Made by a program: the position numbers and the translations under genes. DNA of 64,000 nt, taken from assembly GCA_023266575.1 (NCBI GenBank), contig JAHFPV010000001.1:62001-126000 (forward strand), in the 5' to 3' direction. The notes below the pieces were generated by a model. The model was given only the letters and a program-made list of their open reading frames with translations. It ran no database searches and was not told where the DNA came from. Source of the DNA: Sphingobium sp. Lineage in GTDB: Bacteria; Pseudomonadota; Alphaproteobacteria; Sphingomonadales; Sphingomonadaceae. Shown in pieces: positions 8,721-17,546 of the stretch. The number at the start of each line of letters is the position of its first letter. Positions within the stretch are counted from its first letter, which is position 1.

Positions 8721-9124
8721 GGCGCGACCATATCCTCCAGCACATGCATGTCGAGGTCGGACAGGCCGAAATGATGGCCGATTTCATGGACGACGACATG
8801 GGTGATCAGCGCATCCAGCGGCACGCCCGTCTCCACCCATTCGTCGAGCAAAGGGCGGCGGAACAAATGGACGGTGGGCGGCGCGTCCCCTGTCTGCGCC
8901 TCCTGCCCGACGGGGCGACCAGTGTAGAGGCCGGTTAGGCCGAACGGGTCGTCAATCTCCATGTCTTTTAAGGTCTGCGCGTCGGCAAATTCCTCCACGA
9001 ACAGGACGACATTGTGGAGATGGTCGGTGAAAGGGGCGGGAAGGCGCGCGAGTGCTTCGAGCGCCAGCGCCTCAATATCCTGCGCGGTGGGAGCGAAGCG
9101 GGGCGGTTGACCGTTGTGCGACAT
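8717..9124 (-). CDS. Zincin-like metallopeptidase-family protein
   Basis: 135 residues matching the small metallopeptidase family common in alphaproteobacteria (formerly DUF1025). The C-terminus has the zinc-binding motif HEIGHHFGLSD preceded by VPLDALITHVVV; upstream is VVLFVEEFAD. The start is ATG 9124, giving MSHNGQPPRF; the longer frame upstream overlaps the divergent pterin dehydratase gene. The gene leads a coupled operon with ccmA and ccmB. Whether it participates in heme or cytochrome maturation is untested; family members have no clear assigned substrate. Confidence 0.88.
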   Translation of the reverse strand: MSHNGQPPRFAPTAQDIEALALEALARLPAPFTDHLHNVVLFVEEFADAQTLKDMEIDDPFGLTGLYTGRPVGQEAQTGDAPPTVHLFRRPLLDEWVETGVPLDALITHVVVHEIGHHFGLSDLDMHVLEDMVAP

Positions 9125-9164
9125 GGCTGCCACATAGGCGAAACTATTTTCAGAGGATAGGGAC

Positions 9165-9452
9165 ATGATCGAGAAGCTGAGCGATGAGGCGCGCGCGCTG
9201 GCGCTGGCTAAGCTGCCCGAATGGACGGTTGTAGCCGACCCGGACGGCATATCGCGCCGCTTTACCTTCCCCGATTTCGTCGCGGCGTTCGGCTTCATGA
9301 CGCGGGTGGCGATAGTCGCGGAGAAAGCGGACCATCATCCTGAGTGGAGCAATGTGTATAACCGGGTGGACATGGTTCTGACCACCCATGATGCGGGCGG
9401 GCTGTCGCAACGGGACATTGATCTGGCCCATCAGGTGGAGGGGTTGTTGTAA
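9165..9452 (+). CDS. phhB: 4a-hydroxytetrahydrobiopterin dehydratase (pterin-4a-carbinolamine dehydratase)
   Basis: A 95-residue single-domain enzyme that dehydrates 4a-hydroxytetrahydrobiopterin, regenerating the pterin cofactor of phenylalanine hydroxylase. The active-site signature [16 protein letters not shown] is complete, including the paired histidines, and is preceded by [18 protein letters not shown] 9165 follows a plausible ribosome site (AGAGGATAGGGAC). No phenylalanine hydroxylase is in the window. Divergent from the zincin-ccmAB operon across a 40-bp gap that must hold both promoters. Confidence 0.94.
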   Translation: MIEKLSDEARALALAKLPEWTVVADPDGISRRFTFPDFVAAFGFMTRVAIVAEKADHHPEWSNVYNRVDMVLTTHDAGGLSQRDIDLAHQVEGLL

Positions 9453-9457
9453 TATGC

Positions 9458-9649
9458 ATCCTCCCCTTGAAGGGGATCGTTGCGAAATTCCCTGTTCATA
9501 GATTTTTACGTCATCCCCGCGCAGGCGGGGATCCATCTCCGAACCTGAAATCACGGCGATAAGGCGGGAGATGGATTCCCGCCTGCGCGGGAATGACGAA
9601 GCCTTATAGGTTTATCGAGTTTCGCCATGATCCCCTTGCAGGGGAGGAT
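9458..9649. repeat. Nested palindromic repeat: MITE-like outer element containing a family B repeat
   Basis: The outer arms 9458-9490 and 9617-9649 are imperfect inverted repeats of about 33 bp (core CTCCCCTTGAAGGGGATC). Inside lies a second inverted-repeat element, 9509-9598, with arms beginning CGTCATCCCCGCGCAGGCGG. The inner type also occurs at 31797-31887. The arrangement looks like one repeat having landed in another. No coding sequence is present. Confidence 0.85.
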
Positions 9650-9655
9650 TTAGAG

Positions 9656-10159
9656 CTACTCTTCCTCCCGCCCCTCGATGCGGTCCTCATAGCTGTGCAG
9701 CGCGGCGGTGACGGCGGGGTCGGTGGCGTAGCGGCGGCGGAGCATGGCCAGGGTCGCGTCGGACCCGTGGCACAGTTCCGCGACATTTTCCTCGATATAG
9801 GCGCGGCGTTCCGCGTCATAGGGTTCCTCGCCCCGGAAATGGTCACAACTGTCGCGCGCGACCATGAACTGGGTCACTTCGCGCGGGAAAGGGTCTGCGC
9901 TGGCGGCGACGTCGGACGGGGGCAGGTCAAGCGAATGCCAGGGCGCGGGTTGGGCGCGGACGGTGACCACGGGACCGGCTTTGGGGGTCGGACTGACCAC
10001 CGGTTCGGGCTGCGGCGCGACGGGCGCGGGGGTAGCCACCATGGCTGCGGGCTTGGCAGGGCTGGCATCGGCCTGCGCGACCTGCGGCGACGGGTCCCCA
10101 CAGCCCGCGACGAGCGCCAGCATCATGCCTATCGGAACCAGCCTTAACCGCCTGCTCAC
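9656..10159 (-). CDS. Putative lipoprotein, proline/alanine-rich
   Basis: 167 residues; the start is GTG 10159, overlapping the patatin-like gene's stop as GTGA. The N-terminus MSRRLRLVPIGMMLALVAGC is a lipoprotein signal peptide with lipobox LVAGC (lipidated Cys20). A low-complexity Pro/Ala/Val linker follows (to about residue 75), then a folded C-terminal region with two cysteines (DSCDHF, AELCHGS) that could form a disulfide. No domain is recognised. Translational coupling with the patatin-like gene suggests a shared function or localisation, which is inference. Confidence 0.75.
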   Translation of the reverse strand: MSRRLRLVPIGMMLALVAGCGDPSPQVAQADASPAKPAAMVATPAPVAPQPEPVVSPTPKAGPVVTVRAQPAPWHSLDLPPSDVAASADPFPREVTQFMVARDSCDHFRGEEPYDAERRAYIEENVAELCHGSDATLAMLRRRYATDPAVTAALHSYEDRIEGREEE

Positions 10160-12489
10160 CCGATTTCCTCCCGCAAGCTGGCGATCAGGTCCGCGACATG
10201 GGGTAGCCGCGACTCTTCTTCGTCCAGGATCGCCAGAAAAGCCGCCCGCCTATAGTCGCGCAGCGCGTCGGGGGAAAGGCGGCTTGCGGCGGGCATGGCG
10301 GAAATCACGATGTCCAGCAGCCGCTCGACCCCGTGCAGGCGGCCCCACAAATAGTCATTCTCCCGATAGACCCTGCTAAAGAAAGCCCCGAAATTATTGA
10401 ATTCTATGCCTTTGAGCGTGGCGGCCGCTCCGCCGGGCCGGATCGCGGAGCAATCTTCGGGCGAAATCCGGTCGACCTTCACCGGATCATATTCGTCCAT
10501 AGTGTCACCCTGAAGCAACGGTAGGGTGGCGATGTCGTAGAAGGGAAAGCCCAGATAGGCGAGCAGCATGGACCGGCGGCCTGCCTTGGGAAGCGCAGCG
10601 AAGGCTTCGGCCAGGATCAGGTCCGCGCCATCGTCCCGCGCCCGCAGGTCACGGTCCTGCGCCACCGCCTCCAGCGCGGCGGCGGCGTCGCCCGCCACGG
10701 TGCGCGCGGCGGCCAGCACCGTGGCGCCGTGGAAATCGCTCTCCTCGCACGCGGCATAGAGGGCCAGCGCGCGGTAGATCGCGTCATGCATGGCCAGCAC
10801 GGCCTCATCCTCCGCCGCGCCGTCGCTTTCCAACGTGTCGGCCAGATGCCGCGCCAGAAAGCGCAGCCGGCGGATGCGGAAGGCCAGATCATGGGTGCGG
10901 AAGAAGGTGACGGGGGCGGAACCTGACCCGCCGCTGTCGTTCAACTGGTCCGCGCCATCCTTGCGCACCTGCGCCCAGATCGCCGTGCGGTAGGTTTCGC
11001 GCAGCATCCGGCTGTCCTCCCCCGACAGGCGGAACAAGAGGGTGGCGAGCGATTCCACGATCCCCGACAGTTTCAGATGACCATAAGCGGGGAAGGCAAA
11101 ACCCGCAGAACTGGCCGCCCGCTGCTGCGCCTTGGCGCGCCAGGCCGACAGGCGGGCAGGGGTGGGCCGGTCAAGGAACAGCATCCCGCCAATCGCCCCT
11201 TCCACCTCCGCCTCGATACCGGGGCGCAGCGCGTTCAGGATGCGGCGCATCCGGCGGATCCGCGCGGAATGGCGGTCGATCGCCTCCAGATTGTCACGGA
11301 TCGGCTGTTCGCGCGGAATGTCGCTCAAAGCGCCGAAAATGGTGCGGAAGAAGCCGGGCAGCGGCGCGTCCTCGCCGGTCGGCACCGCGACCTGATCACC
11401 ATGGCGGTTCAACTGGATGGTGCGGTGGCCGGGCTTGGGATCGATATAGACGAAGCGCCGGTCAACCTCCCGCCGTGACGGTCGGTTACGCAGCGCGCCG
11501 ATCGCCTGCGCGAAAGGAGCGTTGGCCAGCACCGAACCGTCGATCAGCACCGCATCCTCCGCCGTGCCGCGCGCCCAGTGGCGGGGCAAAGCGCGGGCGA
11601 GAAAGGCGTCGCGTGTCGGCCAGACGCGATGACGGCGCTTCAACACCCGGTCCAGTTCGCGCACGGTGAAGGGCGGGAAAGCGCCGGGGAAGCTGGCGGT
11701 CGCACGCGCGGCGAATACCAGTTCGGCGGTGTCGGCGAAGCTGCGCGTCCCCCGCCCCCGCGCTCGGAAGCCGATCGACAGGCGATGCTCGGTCTCGATC
11801 ACCTGCGGCGGGCTGTTGAGGGTCAGGCTTTGCGGATGGCCTTCAAAATCGGTGACGGTGACGAACAGGTCGAGCGGATGACCGTCGGGCAGCAGCACCG
11901 GGCCGCGTTCGCTGGCCGCCATCGCATCGAAGGCGTCGAGAATCAGGGTGGTGAAAATCTCCCCGCCAAAGGGCGGCTCGAACCAGCGCGAGCGGATGAA
12001 GCGGGACAGTTTCATCCGCACTTCCTCACGCGTTTCCGGGGCAACGGTGCGCTCCACCGCGTCGCCCGGTCGTCGCGCCGCCATCCAGACGAGCGGCGTC
12101 GCCCAGAACTTCGTGAGCGCGCGGGCGGGGCGGGCGTCGGGGTCGAGCAGGCTGTCGACATCGGCATTGTCGAGCCACAGATCGGTCAGTGGTTCGAGCG
12201 ACTGGCCGGTCTCGATCGCCTGCGCCAGAAAAATGCCGTTGATCCCGCCAGCGCTGGCCCCGGCGATAATGTCCGGCAGCACCCGCAGTCGCACGCCGCT
12301 GGCGGCTTCCATGTCTGCCAGCAATTTGTGATAAATCGCCTCGCTGCCCGTGGTCGGCGGCACGCCATCATGGAAGGCGCGACTGGCACGCGCTAACCGC
12401 CACACCTCCTTGGTGATGCCATGCATGTAGATCGCCAGGCTGATGCCGCCATAGCAGACCAGACCGAGCCTGAGTTCCCTCTCCTTCAT
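10156..12489 (-). CDS. Patatin-like phospholipase-family protein with large C-terminal region
   Basis: 777 residues. An N-terminal patatin domain (about 1-370) has the oxyanion glycine loop (CYGGISLAIYMHG), nucleophile elbow GASAG with Ser79, and catalytic Asp in LIDGSVLANAPF. Ser-Asp dyad enzymes of this family hydrolyse acyl esters of lipids. The remaining ~400 residues match the long C-terminal part of bacterial 'patatin-like protein' of this length rather than classic short patatins. The start ATG 12489 gives MKERELRLGL; an in-frame start at 12534 lies within a poorly conserved leader. No signal peptide, so probably cytoplasmic or membrane-associated. Coupled to the downstream lipoprotein gene. 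Confidence 0.88.
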   Translation of the reverse strand: MKERELRLGLVCYGGISLAIYMHGITKEVWRLARASRAFHDGVPPTTGSEAIYHKLLADMEAASGVRLRVLPDIIAGASAGGINGIFLAQAIETGQSLEPLTDLWLDNADVDSLLDPDARPARALTKFWATPLVWMAARRPGDAVERTVAPETREEVRMKLSRFIRSRWFEPPFGGEIFTTLILDAFDAMAASERGPVLLPDGHPLDLFVTVTDFEGHPQSLTLNSPPQVIETEHRLSIGFRARGRGTRSFADTAELVFAARATASFPGAFPPFTVRELDRVLKRRHRVWPTRDAFLARALPRHWARGTAEDAVLIDGSVLANAPFAQAIGALRNRPSRREVDRRFVYIDPKPGHRTIQLNRHGDQVAVPTGEDAPLPGFFRTIFGALSDIPREQPIRDNLEAIDRHSARIRRMRRILNALRPGIEAEVEGAIGGMLFLDRPTPARLSAWRAKAQQRAASSAGFAFPAYGHLKLSGIVESLATLLFRLSGEDSRMLRETYRTAIWAQVRKDGADQLNDSGGSGSAPVTFFRTHDLAFRIRRLRFLARHLADTLESDGAAEDEAVLAMHDAIYRALALYAACEESDFHGATVLAAARTVAGDAAAALEAVAQDRDLRARDDGADLILAEAFAALPKAGRRSMLLAYLGFPFYDIATLPLLQGDTMDEYDPVKVDRISPEDCSAIRPGGAAATLKGIEFNNFGAFFSRVYRENDYLWGRLHGVERLLDIVISAMPAASRLSPDALRDYRRAAFLAILDEEESRLPHVADLIASLREEIG

Positions 12490-12541
12490 GCAAGGAGATT
12501 CGCAGAGGGCAGGGCTATTGTCGAGAGCAACCAACCAAATT

Positions 12542-12620
12542 CCGTTCGCCCTGAGCCTGTCGAAGGGGCGCCCTTCTTCGCGAAGAAGGGCAGGGCTTCG
12601 ACAGGCTCAGCCCGAACGGG
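12542..12620. repeat. Palindromic repeat, family A, with internal hairpin
   Basis: Near-perfect 24-bp arms (12542-12565 and 12596-12620; core CCCTGAGCCTGTCGAAG) surround a second hairpin (CCCTTCTTCGCGAAGAAGGG). It lies between the patatin-like gene start and the end of the EEP-family gene. Confidence 0.85.
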
Positions 12621-12634
12621 GAGAGGGAGTTCAT

Positions 12635-13333
12635 TCAGCCAACCGTCAAATCGGCCCAGATCGGCAGATGGTCCGACGCCTTGCGCGACGAAGCGCTGTC
12701 ATGCACGCCGCAGTCGGTCAGCGTCAGGCGGGCGCAATGCATGATCCGGTCGAGGCTGGCGACGGGACGGCGGGCATGGAAACTGCGGCCGCAGGGTGCG
12801 AAGCTGTAATGATGGGCAAAGTCGGCCAGACAGCCGCGATTGGCGCTCCATTCGTTTAGGTCGCCCATCAGGATGGTGGGCATCGCATCGCCCTGCGCCG
12901 CCGCGTGGATCACCGCTGCGGCCTGTCGCCGCCGCCACAGGCCCGACAGGTCCAGATGCATCCCGAACACGCGCAGCGACACGCCATTGAGCGTCACTTG
13001 CGCCATGGTCGCGCCGCGCGGTTCCAGATAGGGCAGGTGCAGCACATCGCTCATGTCGATCTGCGCGGCCTTGCGCACCAGCAGCGCATTGCCGTGCCAG
13101 CCCATCGAATCGATCTGCACATTGAGCGGCACGGGTTTATAATCGCTCAGTCGCTCCATCAGCGCGGGCGGGATCGCGGCAGAGCGCACGCCAAAACGGC
13201 GGTCGGCCTCCTGCAGGGCGACAATGTCCGCATCCACCTCGCTTAATACCTCCAGCACCCGTTCGGGCATCCGTCGCCGGTCGGTGCCGATGGCCTTGCG
13301 GATATTGTAGCTGGCAACGCGGATTCTTCTCAT
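12635..13333 (-). CDS. Endonuclease/exonuclease/phosphatase-family hydrolase
   Basis: A 232-residue single EEP domain (the fold of DNase I, exonuclease III and sphingomyelinase). Motifs in order: ASYNIRK, ALQEAD (metal-binding Glu), HGNALL, GMHLDLSG, GDLNEW (Asp-Leu-Asn), SLDRI and the catalytic SDHLPIWADL. Start ATG 13333 (MRRIRVASYN) puts the first beta strand at the very N-terminus with no signal peptide. The substrate could be nucleic acid or a phosphodiester; sequence alone does not decide. Divergent from radA across an 89-bp gap. Confidence 0.9.
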   Translation of the reverse strand: MRRIRVASYNIRKAIGTDRRRMPERVLEVLSEVDADIVALQEADRRFGVRSAAIPPALMERLSDYKPVPLNVQIDSMGWHGNALLVRKAAQIDMSDVLHLPYLEPRGATMAQVTLNGVSLRVFGMHLDLSGLWRRRQAAAVIHAAAQGDAMPTILMGDLNEWSANRGCLADFAHHYSFAPCGRSFHARRPVASLDRIMHCARLTLTDCGVHDSASSRKASDHLPIWADLTVG

Positions 13334-13422
13334 CGCCGCTTCAATGCCTGAGCCGTGGCGATGTTTCCAGTGTGTCGCTAGATGTTCTTGCAATGTTCGC
13401 GCGTGATCGGCATATCTTCGCC

Positions 13423-14790
13423 ATGGCCAAGGCAAAGCGTAAATTCGTCTGTCAGCAATGCGGCACCGTCGCGGCACGGTGGCAGGGGCAGTGCGAGGAT
13501 TGCGGCGAGTGGAACAGCATTGTCGAGGAGGCGCCGGAAACCGCCTTTTCCGCGCGGCACGATCTGCACGCTGGCGGGCGGGCGATCACGCTCATCGGGC
13601 TGGACAGCAAGATCGAGCTGCCGCCGCGCACCAGCACCGGCATTGCCGAGTTTGACCGGGCGCTGGGCGGCGGGATCGTGGCGGGATCGGCGACTCTGAT
13701 CGGCGGCGATCCGGGTATCGGCAAATCGACATTGCTGTTGCAGGCCGCGGCACGGGTCGCGTCGCGCGGACTGTCGGTGGTCTATATCAGTGGCGAGGAA
13801 GCGACCGATCAGGTGCGGTTGCGCGCGCAGCGGCTGGGGCTGGGCAGCGCGCCAGTCATGCTGGCGAGCGCCACGTCGGTGCGGGATATTTTGACCACGC
13901 TGGGGGAGGGGGAGCCGCCCGCTCTGCTGATCATCGATTCGATCCAGACGATGCATAGCGACCTGATCGAGGGGGCACCCGGCACGGTCAGCCAGGTGCG
14001 CGCCTCGTCACAGGAGCTGATCCGCTTCGCCAAGCAGCGCAACACCGCGCTGGTGCTGGTGGGCCATGTCACCAAGGATGGCAGCATCGCCGGGCCGCGC
14101 GTGCTGGAGCATATGGTCGACACGGTGCTGGCGTTCGAGGGCGAGCGCAGCCATCAATATCGCATCCTGCGCGCGATCAAGAACCGCTTTGGCGGCACCG
14201 ACGAGATTGGCGTGTTCGCGATGGTGGCAGAGGGACTTGAGGAAGTCTCCAACCCGTCCGCCTTGTTCTTGACCCATCGCGACGAAAGCGTGACCGGCGC
14301 GACGGTGTTCCCCGCGCTGGAAGGGACGCGGCCGGTGCTGGTCGAGATTCAGGCGCTGGTCGTGCGCCTGTCGAGCGGGGCGACGCCGCGCCGGGCGGTG
14401 GTGGGCTGGGACAGCGGACGGCTGGCGATGGTGCTGGCGGTGCTGGAATCGCGCTGTGGTCTCAGTTTCTCGACCTGCGAAGTCTATCTGAACGTCGCGG
14501 GCGGCTATCGCCTGTCGGACCCGGCGGCAGACCTGGCCGTCGCGGCGGCTTTGGTGTCGGCCCTGTCGGAAAAGCCGGTGCCAGCCGATGTCGTGCTGTT
14601 CGGCGAAATCGCGCTGTCGAGCGAAATACGGCCCGTCGCCCATGCGCCGCTGCGTCTGCGCGAATCGGCCAAGCTGGGCTTCAACCGCGCCTTCATTCCG
14701 GCTGCCGCCGCCGACGGGGTGAAGGGGATTGCGGTCAATGGTTTCCGCACGTTGGCCCAACTGGTTGACCAGATGCTGGGCAGGGGATAG
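13423..14790 (+). CDS. radA: DNA repair protein RadA
   Basis: 455 residues. RadA (Sms) is a RecA-related helicase that drives branch migration of recombination intermediates. The N-terminal four-cysteine zinc finger is CQQCGTVAARWQGQCEDC; Walker A is GGDPGIGKST, the KNRFG motif is present, and the C-terminus is the Lon-protease-like domain (EVYLNVAGGYRLSDPAADLA). The start is ATG 13423, because the zinc finger begins ten residues later; an in-frame GTG at 13372 adds an unrelated leader. Followed 11 bp downstream by cvpA, so probably co-transcribed. Confidence 0.97.
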   Translation: MAKAKRKFVCQQCGTVAARWQGQCEDCGEWNSIVEEAPETAFSARHDLHAGGRAITLIGLDSKIELPPRTSTGIAEFDRALGGGIVAGSATLIGGDPGIGKSTLLLQAAARVASRGLSVVYISGEEATDQVRLRAQRLGLGSAPVMLASATSVRDILTTLGEGEPPALLIIDSIQTMHSDLIEGAPGTVSQVRASSQELIRFAKQRNTALVLVGHVTKDGSIAGPRVLEHMVDTVLAFEGERSHQYRILRAIKNRFGGTDEIGVFAMVAEGLEEVSNPSALFLTHRDESVTGATVFPALEGTRPVLVEIQALVVRLSSGATPRRAVVGWDSGRLAMVLAVLESRCGLSFSTCEVYLNVAGGYRLSDPAADLAVAAALVSALSEKPVPADVVLFGEIALSSEIRPVAHAPLRLRESAKLGFNRAFIPAAAADGVKGIAVNGFRTLAQLVDQMLGRG

Positions 14791-14801
14791 CCACGCTGGC
14801 G

Positions 14802-15314
14802 ATGAACGCCGTCGATATTCTCGTCCTGCTCGCCATTGGCGGTTGCGCCGTGCTGGGGTTGCTGCGCGGTTTCGTGCTGGAAACCCTCTCGCTGATGGCC
14901 TGGGTGCTGGCGATCTTTGCGATCCGCCTGTTCCATGCGTCGGCGACTGACTTGCTGAGCGCTTTTGTTGGCACGAAGAGTGGCGCTGCGGTGCTGGCGC
15001 TGGTGCTGGTGTTTGGCGTCACTTTCGCCGTGGGCAAGCTGGTCGCCCACGCCATCGGTCGCCGCACGCGCCAGTCGGTGCTGGGTCCGGTCGATCGTGT
15101 GCTGGGCGGCGGCTTTGGCGCGGTCAAGGGGCTGATCGGCGCGACGCTCATCTTCCTCGCCTTCAGCCTGGTTTACGACACCATGTATGGCAGCGGCGCG
15201 CGCCGTCCCGACTGGCTGTCCGACGCGCGCACTTTCCCCCTGCTCAATGCCAGCGGGCAGGCGATCAGTGAATTTCTGGCGGAACAGCGGGCCAAGAAGG
15301 TGGTCGAACCATAA
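14802..15314 (+). CDS. cvpA: CvpA-family membrane protein
   Basis: 170 residues with four predicted membrane helices, matching CvpA, named for colicin V production and implicated in envelope homeostasis. Family signatures are MNAVDILVLLAIGG at the N-terminus, LGLLRGFVLETLSLMAWV, and PVDRVLGGGFGAVKGLI between helices three and four. Starts 11 bp after radA. In many alphaproteobacteria radA-cvpA-purF are neighbours; purF is not present here. Confidence 0.92.
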   Translation: MNAVDILVLLAIGGCAVLGLLRGFVLETLSLMAWVLAIFAIRLFHASATDLLSAFVGTKSGAAVLALVLVFGVTFAVGKLVAHAIGRRTRQSVLGPVDRVLGGGFGAVKGLIGATLIFLAFSLVYDTMYGSGARRPDWLSDARTFPLLNASGQAISEFLAEQRAKKVVEP

Positions 15315-15388
15315 CTACCTCCGTTCGGTTCGAGCTTGTCGAGAAGGTTGCGCGTTGTTCTCGACAAGCTCGAACCGAACGGAGGTAG
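15315..15388. repeat. Palindromic repeat, family A variant, likely bidirectional 3'-end hairpin
   Basis: Nearly perfect 31-bp arms (core CCGTTCGGTTCGAGCTTGTC) at 15315-15345 and 15358-15388 start right after the cvpA stop and end 15 bp before the convergent epimerase stop. It probably serves as a shared transcript-end hairpin, although no T-run follows. Confidence 0.85.
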
Positions 15389-15403
15389 GTTAGCGGACCG
15401 GAC

Positions 15404-16318
15404 TTACACCCAACCCTTGGCCCGATACGCCTCTGCCGTCGCCTTCAATCCCGCCTCGGTCGGCACCTGCGGCATCCATAATTGTTTCGGTACATGCGCG
15501 CCGGTCGCGGCGACCCAGTCGGGGTGGCAGAAATAGTCGACCCGGTCGGGTGTCAGCTTTGCGCCTTTGCCCCGGATCATCCGGTCGGTCCGTGCCGCCA
15601 CGCCCAGCAGCCAGGCGGGGGTCGCCAGAGTCCGGACCGCCCGACCCATGGCGCGACCGATGGCCGCGCCAAAATCCTTGTGGTCCCAGCCGCCCACCGT
15701 GCCGTCATCCGCCTCATAGATGTGGGTCAGGCTAATCTCGCGTTCACCGGCCAGCACCAGCAGCAACCGCGCCAGATCGCCCACCTCGATCACTGAAAGC
15801 CGCCCGCCCGGCGGCAGCATCATGATGCCGCGCTTGGCCATGCGGAACAGTTCGAGCATTTCCCGGTCATTCGGCCCGTAAATCGCCGGTGGCCGCACGA
15901 TGGTCCAGTCAAGCCCGCTGGCCTTCACATGGCGTTCGGCCAATGCCTTGGACCAGCCATAATCGGACAGGTCCGGCTCGCGCGCGGCTAGCGACGACAC
16001 ATGCACCAGCCGCCGAACCCCGCGTTTGCGCATGGCGTCGATCACCGCAATCGTCCCGCGCGCATTGCCCGCCTCGAACGCATCGCGATCAGGCGCATTC
16101 ACCACGCCCGCTATATGCACCACGACATCGGCGTCGCGCACCAGCGTATCCAGGCTCGCCGCATCGTCCAGCGACCCCGGCACCCATTTCAGCCGCGCGC
16201 GCGGCGGCTGCGCCTTTCGGGTCAGCGCGGTGACATGATGCCCCGCAGCCAGCGCCTGATCCAACGTCTCCGCGCCGACGAAACCCGTCGCGCCGGTCAT
16301 AACCATCCGCAATGCCAT
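15404..16318 (-). CDS. NAD(P)-binding epimerase/dehydratase-like protein (NDUFA9-like atypical SDR)
   Basis: 304 residues with a Rossmann nucleotide-binding loop at the N-terminus (TGATGFVGAETL), VVHIAGVVNAPD, and the SDR catalytic pair in SDYGWSKALAERHVK (Tyr-x3-Lys) followed by VRPPAIYGPNDREMLELF. The family includes ubiquinone-complex-associated and sugar/quinone-related proteins; the substrate is unknown. The start is ATG 16318; the ATG lies 4 bp after the proB stop, so it is likely the distal gene of the obgE-proB transcription unit, or at least co-transcribed with proB. Confidence 0.86.
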   Translation of the reverse strand: MALRMVMTGATGFVGAETLDQALAAGHHVTALTRKAQPPRARLKWVPGSLDDAASLDTLVRDADVVVHIAGVVNAPDRDAFEAGNARGTIAVIDAMRKRGVRRLVHVSSLAAREPDLSDYGWSKALAERHVKASGLDWTIVRPPAIYGPNDREMLELFRMAKRGIMMLPPGGRLSVIEVGDLARLLLVLAGEREISLTHIYEADDGTVGGWDHKDFGAAIGRAMGRAVRTLATPAWLLGVAARTDRMIRGKGAKLTPDRVDYFCHPDWVAATGAHVPKQLWMPQVPTEAGLKATAEAYRAKGWV

Positions 16319-16322
16319 GGCG

Positions 16323-17450
16323 TCAGACCATCGCCATATGGTCACGATGGACCAGGACGGATCGGGGCAGGTGGCCGAGCAGCGTGGCGATATCCTCGCT
16401 GCGCTTGCCCGCGATCCGCGCCGCTTCGTCGCTGTCATATTCTGACAGGCCGCGCGCGATCACCCGGCCATCGGCGGTCATGATATCCACCACATCGCCG
16501 CGGGCAAACACGCCCTCGACACTGGCGACCCCGGCGGGCAGCAGGCTGTTGCCCTTGCCCAGCGCCCGTTCCGCGCCCGCATCCACGATAATCCGCCCGC
16601 GCACGGTCAGCCGTCCGGCCAGCCAGCCCTTGCGCGCGCGTTTGGCAGGTGCGGCCAGGAAGATCGACCCCTTGCCGCCACCCGCCCAGTGCGACAGCGG
16701 CGCATCGACCTTGCCCGAAATGATCGCCAGATGCGCGCCCGCGCCCGTCGCGATCTTCGCCGCTTCGATTTTCGACGTCATGCCGCCCGATCCCATGCCG
16801 GATGCGGAACCGCCATCCGCCATGGCGGCGATTCGCGCATCGATGCGCTCTATTGTTTCGATCAGCATGGCGTCCGCATCGACGTGCGGATTGGCGGTGT
16901 AAAGCCCGTCCACGTCCGACAGCAGTACAACTGCGTCAGCCCGTGCCGCCTGTCCGATACGCGCCGCGAGACGATCATTGTCGCCAAAGCGGATTTCGGC
17001 GGTCGCCACGCTGTCATTCTCGTTCACCACCGGCACGACGCCCAGCGCCATCAGCCGCTCCAGCGTCGCGGACGCATTGAGATAACGGCGGCGATTTTCC
17101 AGATCATCGAGCGTAACCAGCATCTGCGCGGCAACTATGCCCTGTTCGTCGAGCAGGCTCGCCCAGCATTGCGACAAAGCGATCTGCCCGGTCGCCGCCG
17201 CCGCCTGCGCATCCTCCAGGCTCCCGCGCCCACCCTTGGGCAGTTTCAGCCGCCGCGCGCCCAGCGCGATCGCGCCCGACGACACGATGATGACCTGCTG
17301 CTCCGCCGCCTTGCGGGCCGCGACATCGGCCACCAGCGTGCGCAACCAGTCCACCCGCACCTGCCCCGCCGGATCGACCAGCAGGGCAGAGCCGATCTTA
17401 ATCACCAGACGGCGGATGAGGGCGGGGGGAAAGCCGGAGAGGGGGGGCAT
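16323..17450 (-). CDS. proB: Glutamate 5-kinase
   Basis: 375 residues; phosphorylates glutamate in the first step of proline synthesis. An amino-acid kinase domain (RLVIKIGSALLVD, VSSGAIALGARRL, PVVNENDSV, FGDNDRLAARIG, LLSDVDGLYTANP, GSGGMTSKIEAAKIA) is followed by a C-terminal PUA domain (IIVDAGAERAL, LLPAGVASVEG). Start ATG 17450; the upstream frame runs into repeat DNA at 17467. Its order beside obgE is usual in alphaproteobacteria. proA is not in the window. Confidence 0.96.
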   Translation of the reverse strand: MPPLSGFPPALIRRLVIKIGSALLVDPAGQVRVDWLRTLVADVAARKAAEQQVIIVSSGAIALGARRLKLPKGGRGSLEDAQAAAATGQIALSQCWASLLDEQGIVAAQMLVTLDDLENRRRYLNASATLERLMALGVVPVVNENDSVATAEIRFGDNDRLAARIGQAARADAVVLLSDVDGLYTANPHVDADAMLIETIERIDARIAAMADGGSASGMGSGGMTSKIEAAKIATGAGAHLAIISGKVDAPLSHWAGGGKGSIFLAAPAKRARKGWLAGRLTVRGRIIVDAGAERALGKGNSLLPAGVASVEGVFARGDVVDIMTADGRVIARGLSEYDSDEAARIAGKRSEDIATLLGHLPRSVLVHRDHMAMV

Positions 17451-17466
17451 GGGATTAAAACAACAT

Positions 17467-17528
17467 CCGTTCGGTTCGAGCCTGTCGAGAACTATGTGCG
17501 CCGTTCTCGACAAGCTCGAACCGAACGG
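17467..17528. repeat. Palindromic repeat, family A variant
   Basis: Arms 17467-17491 and 17503-17528 (core CGGTTCGAG...CTGTCGAGAAC) form a strong hairpin in the obgE-proB gap. It could partially separate expression of the two genes. Confidence 0.85.
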
Positions 17529-17546
17529 GGGTGGGCGGGTTGACGC

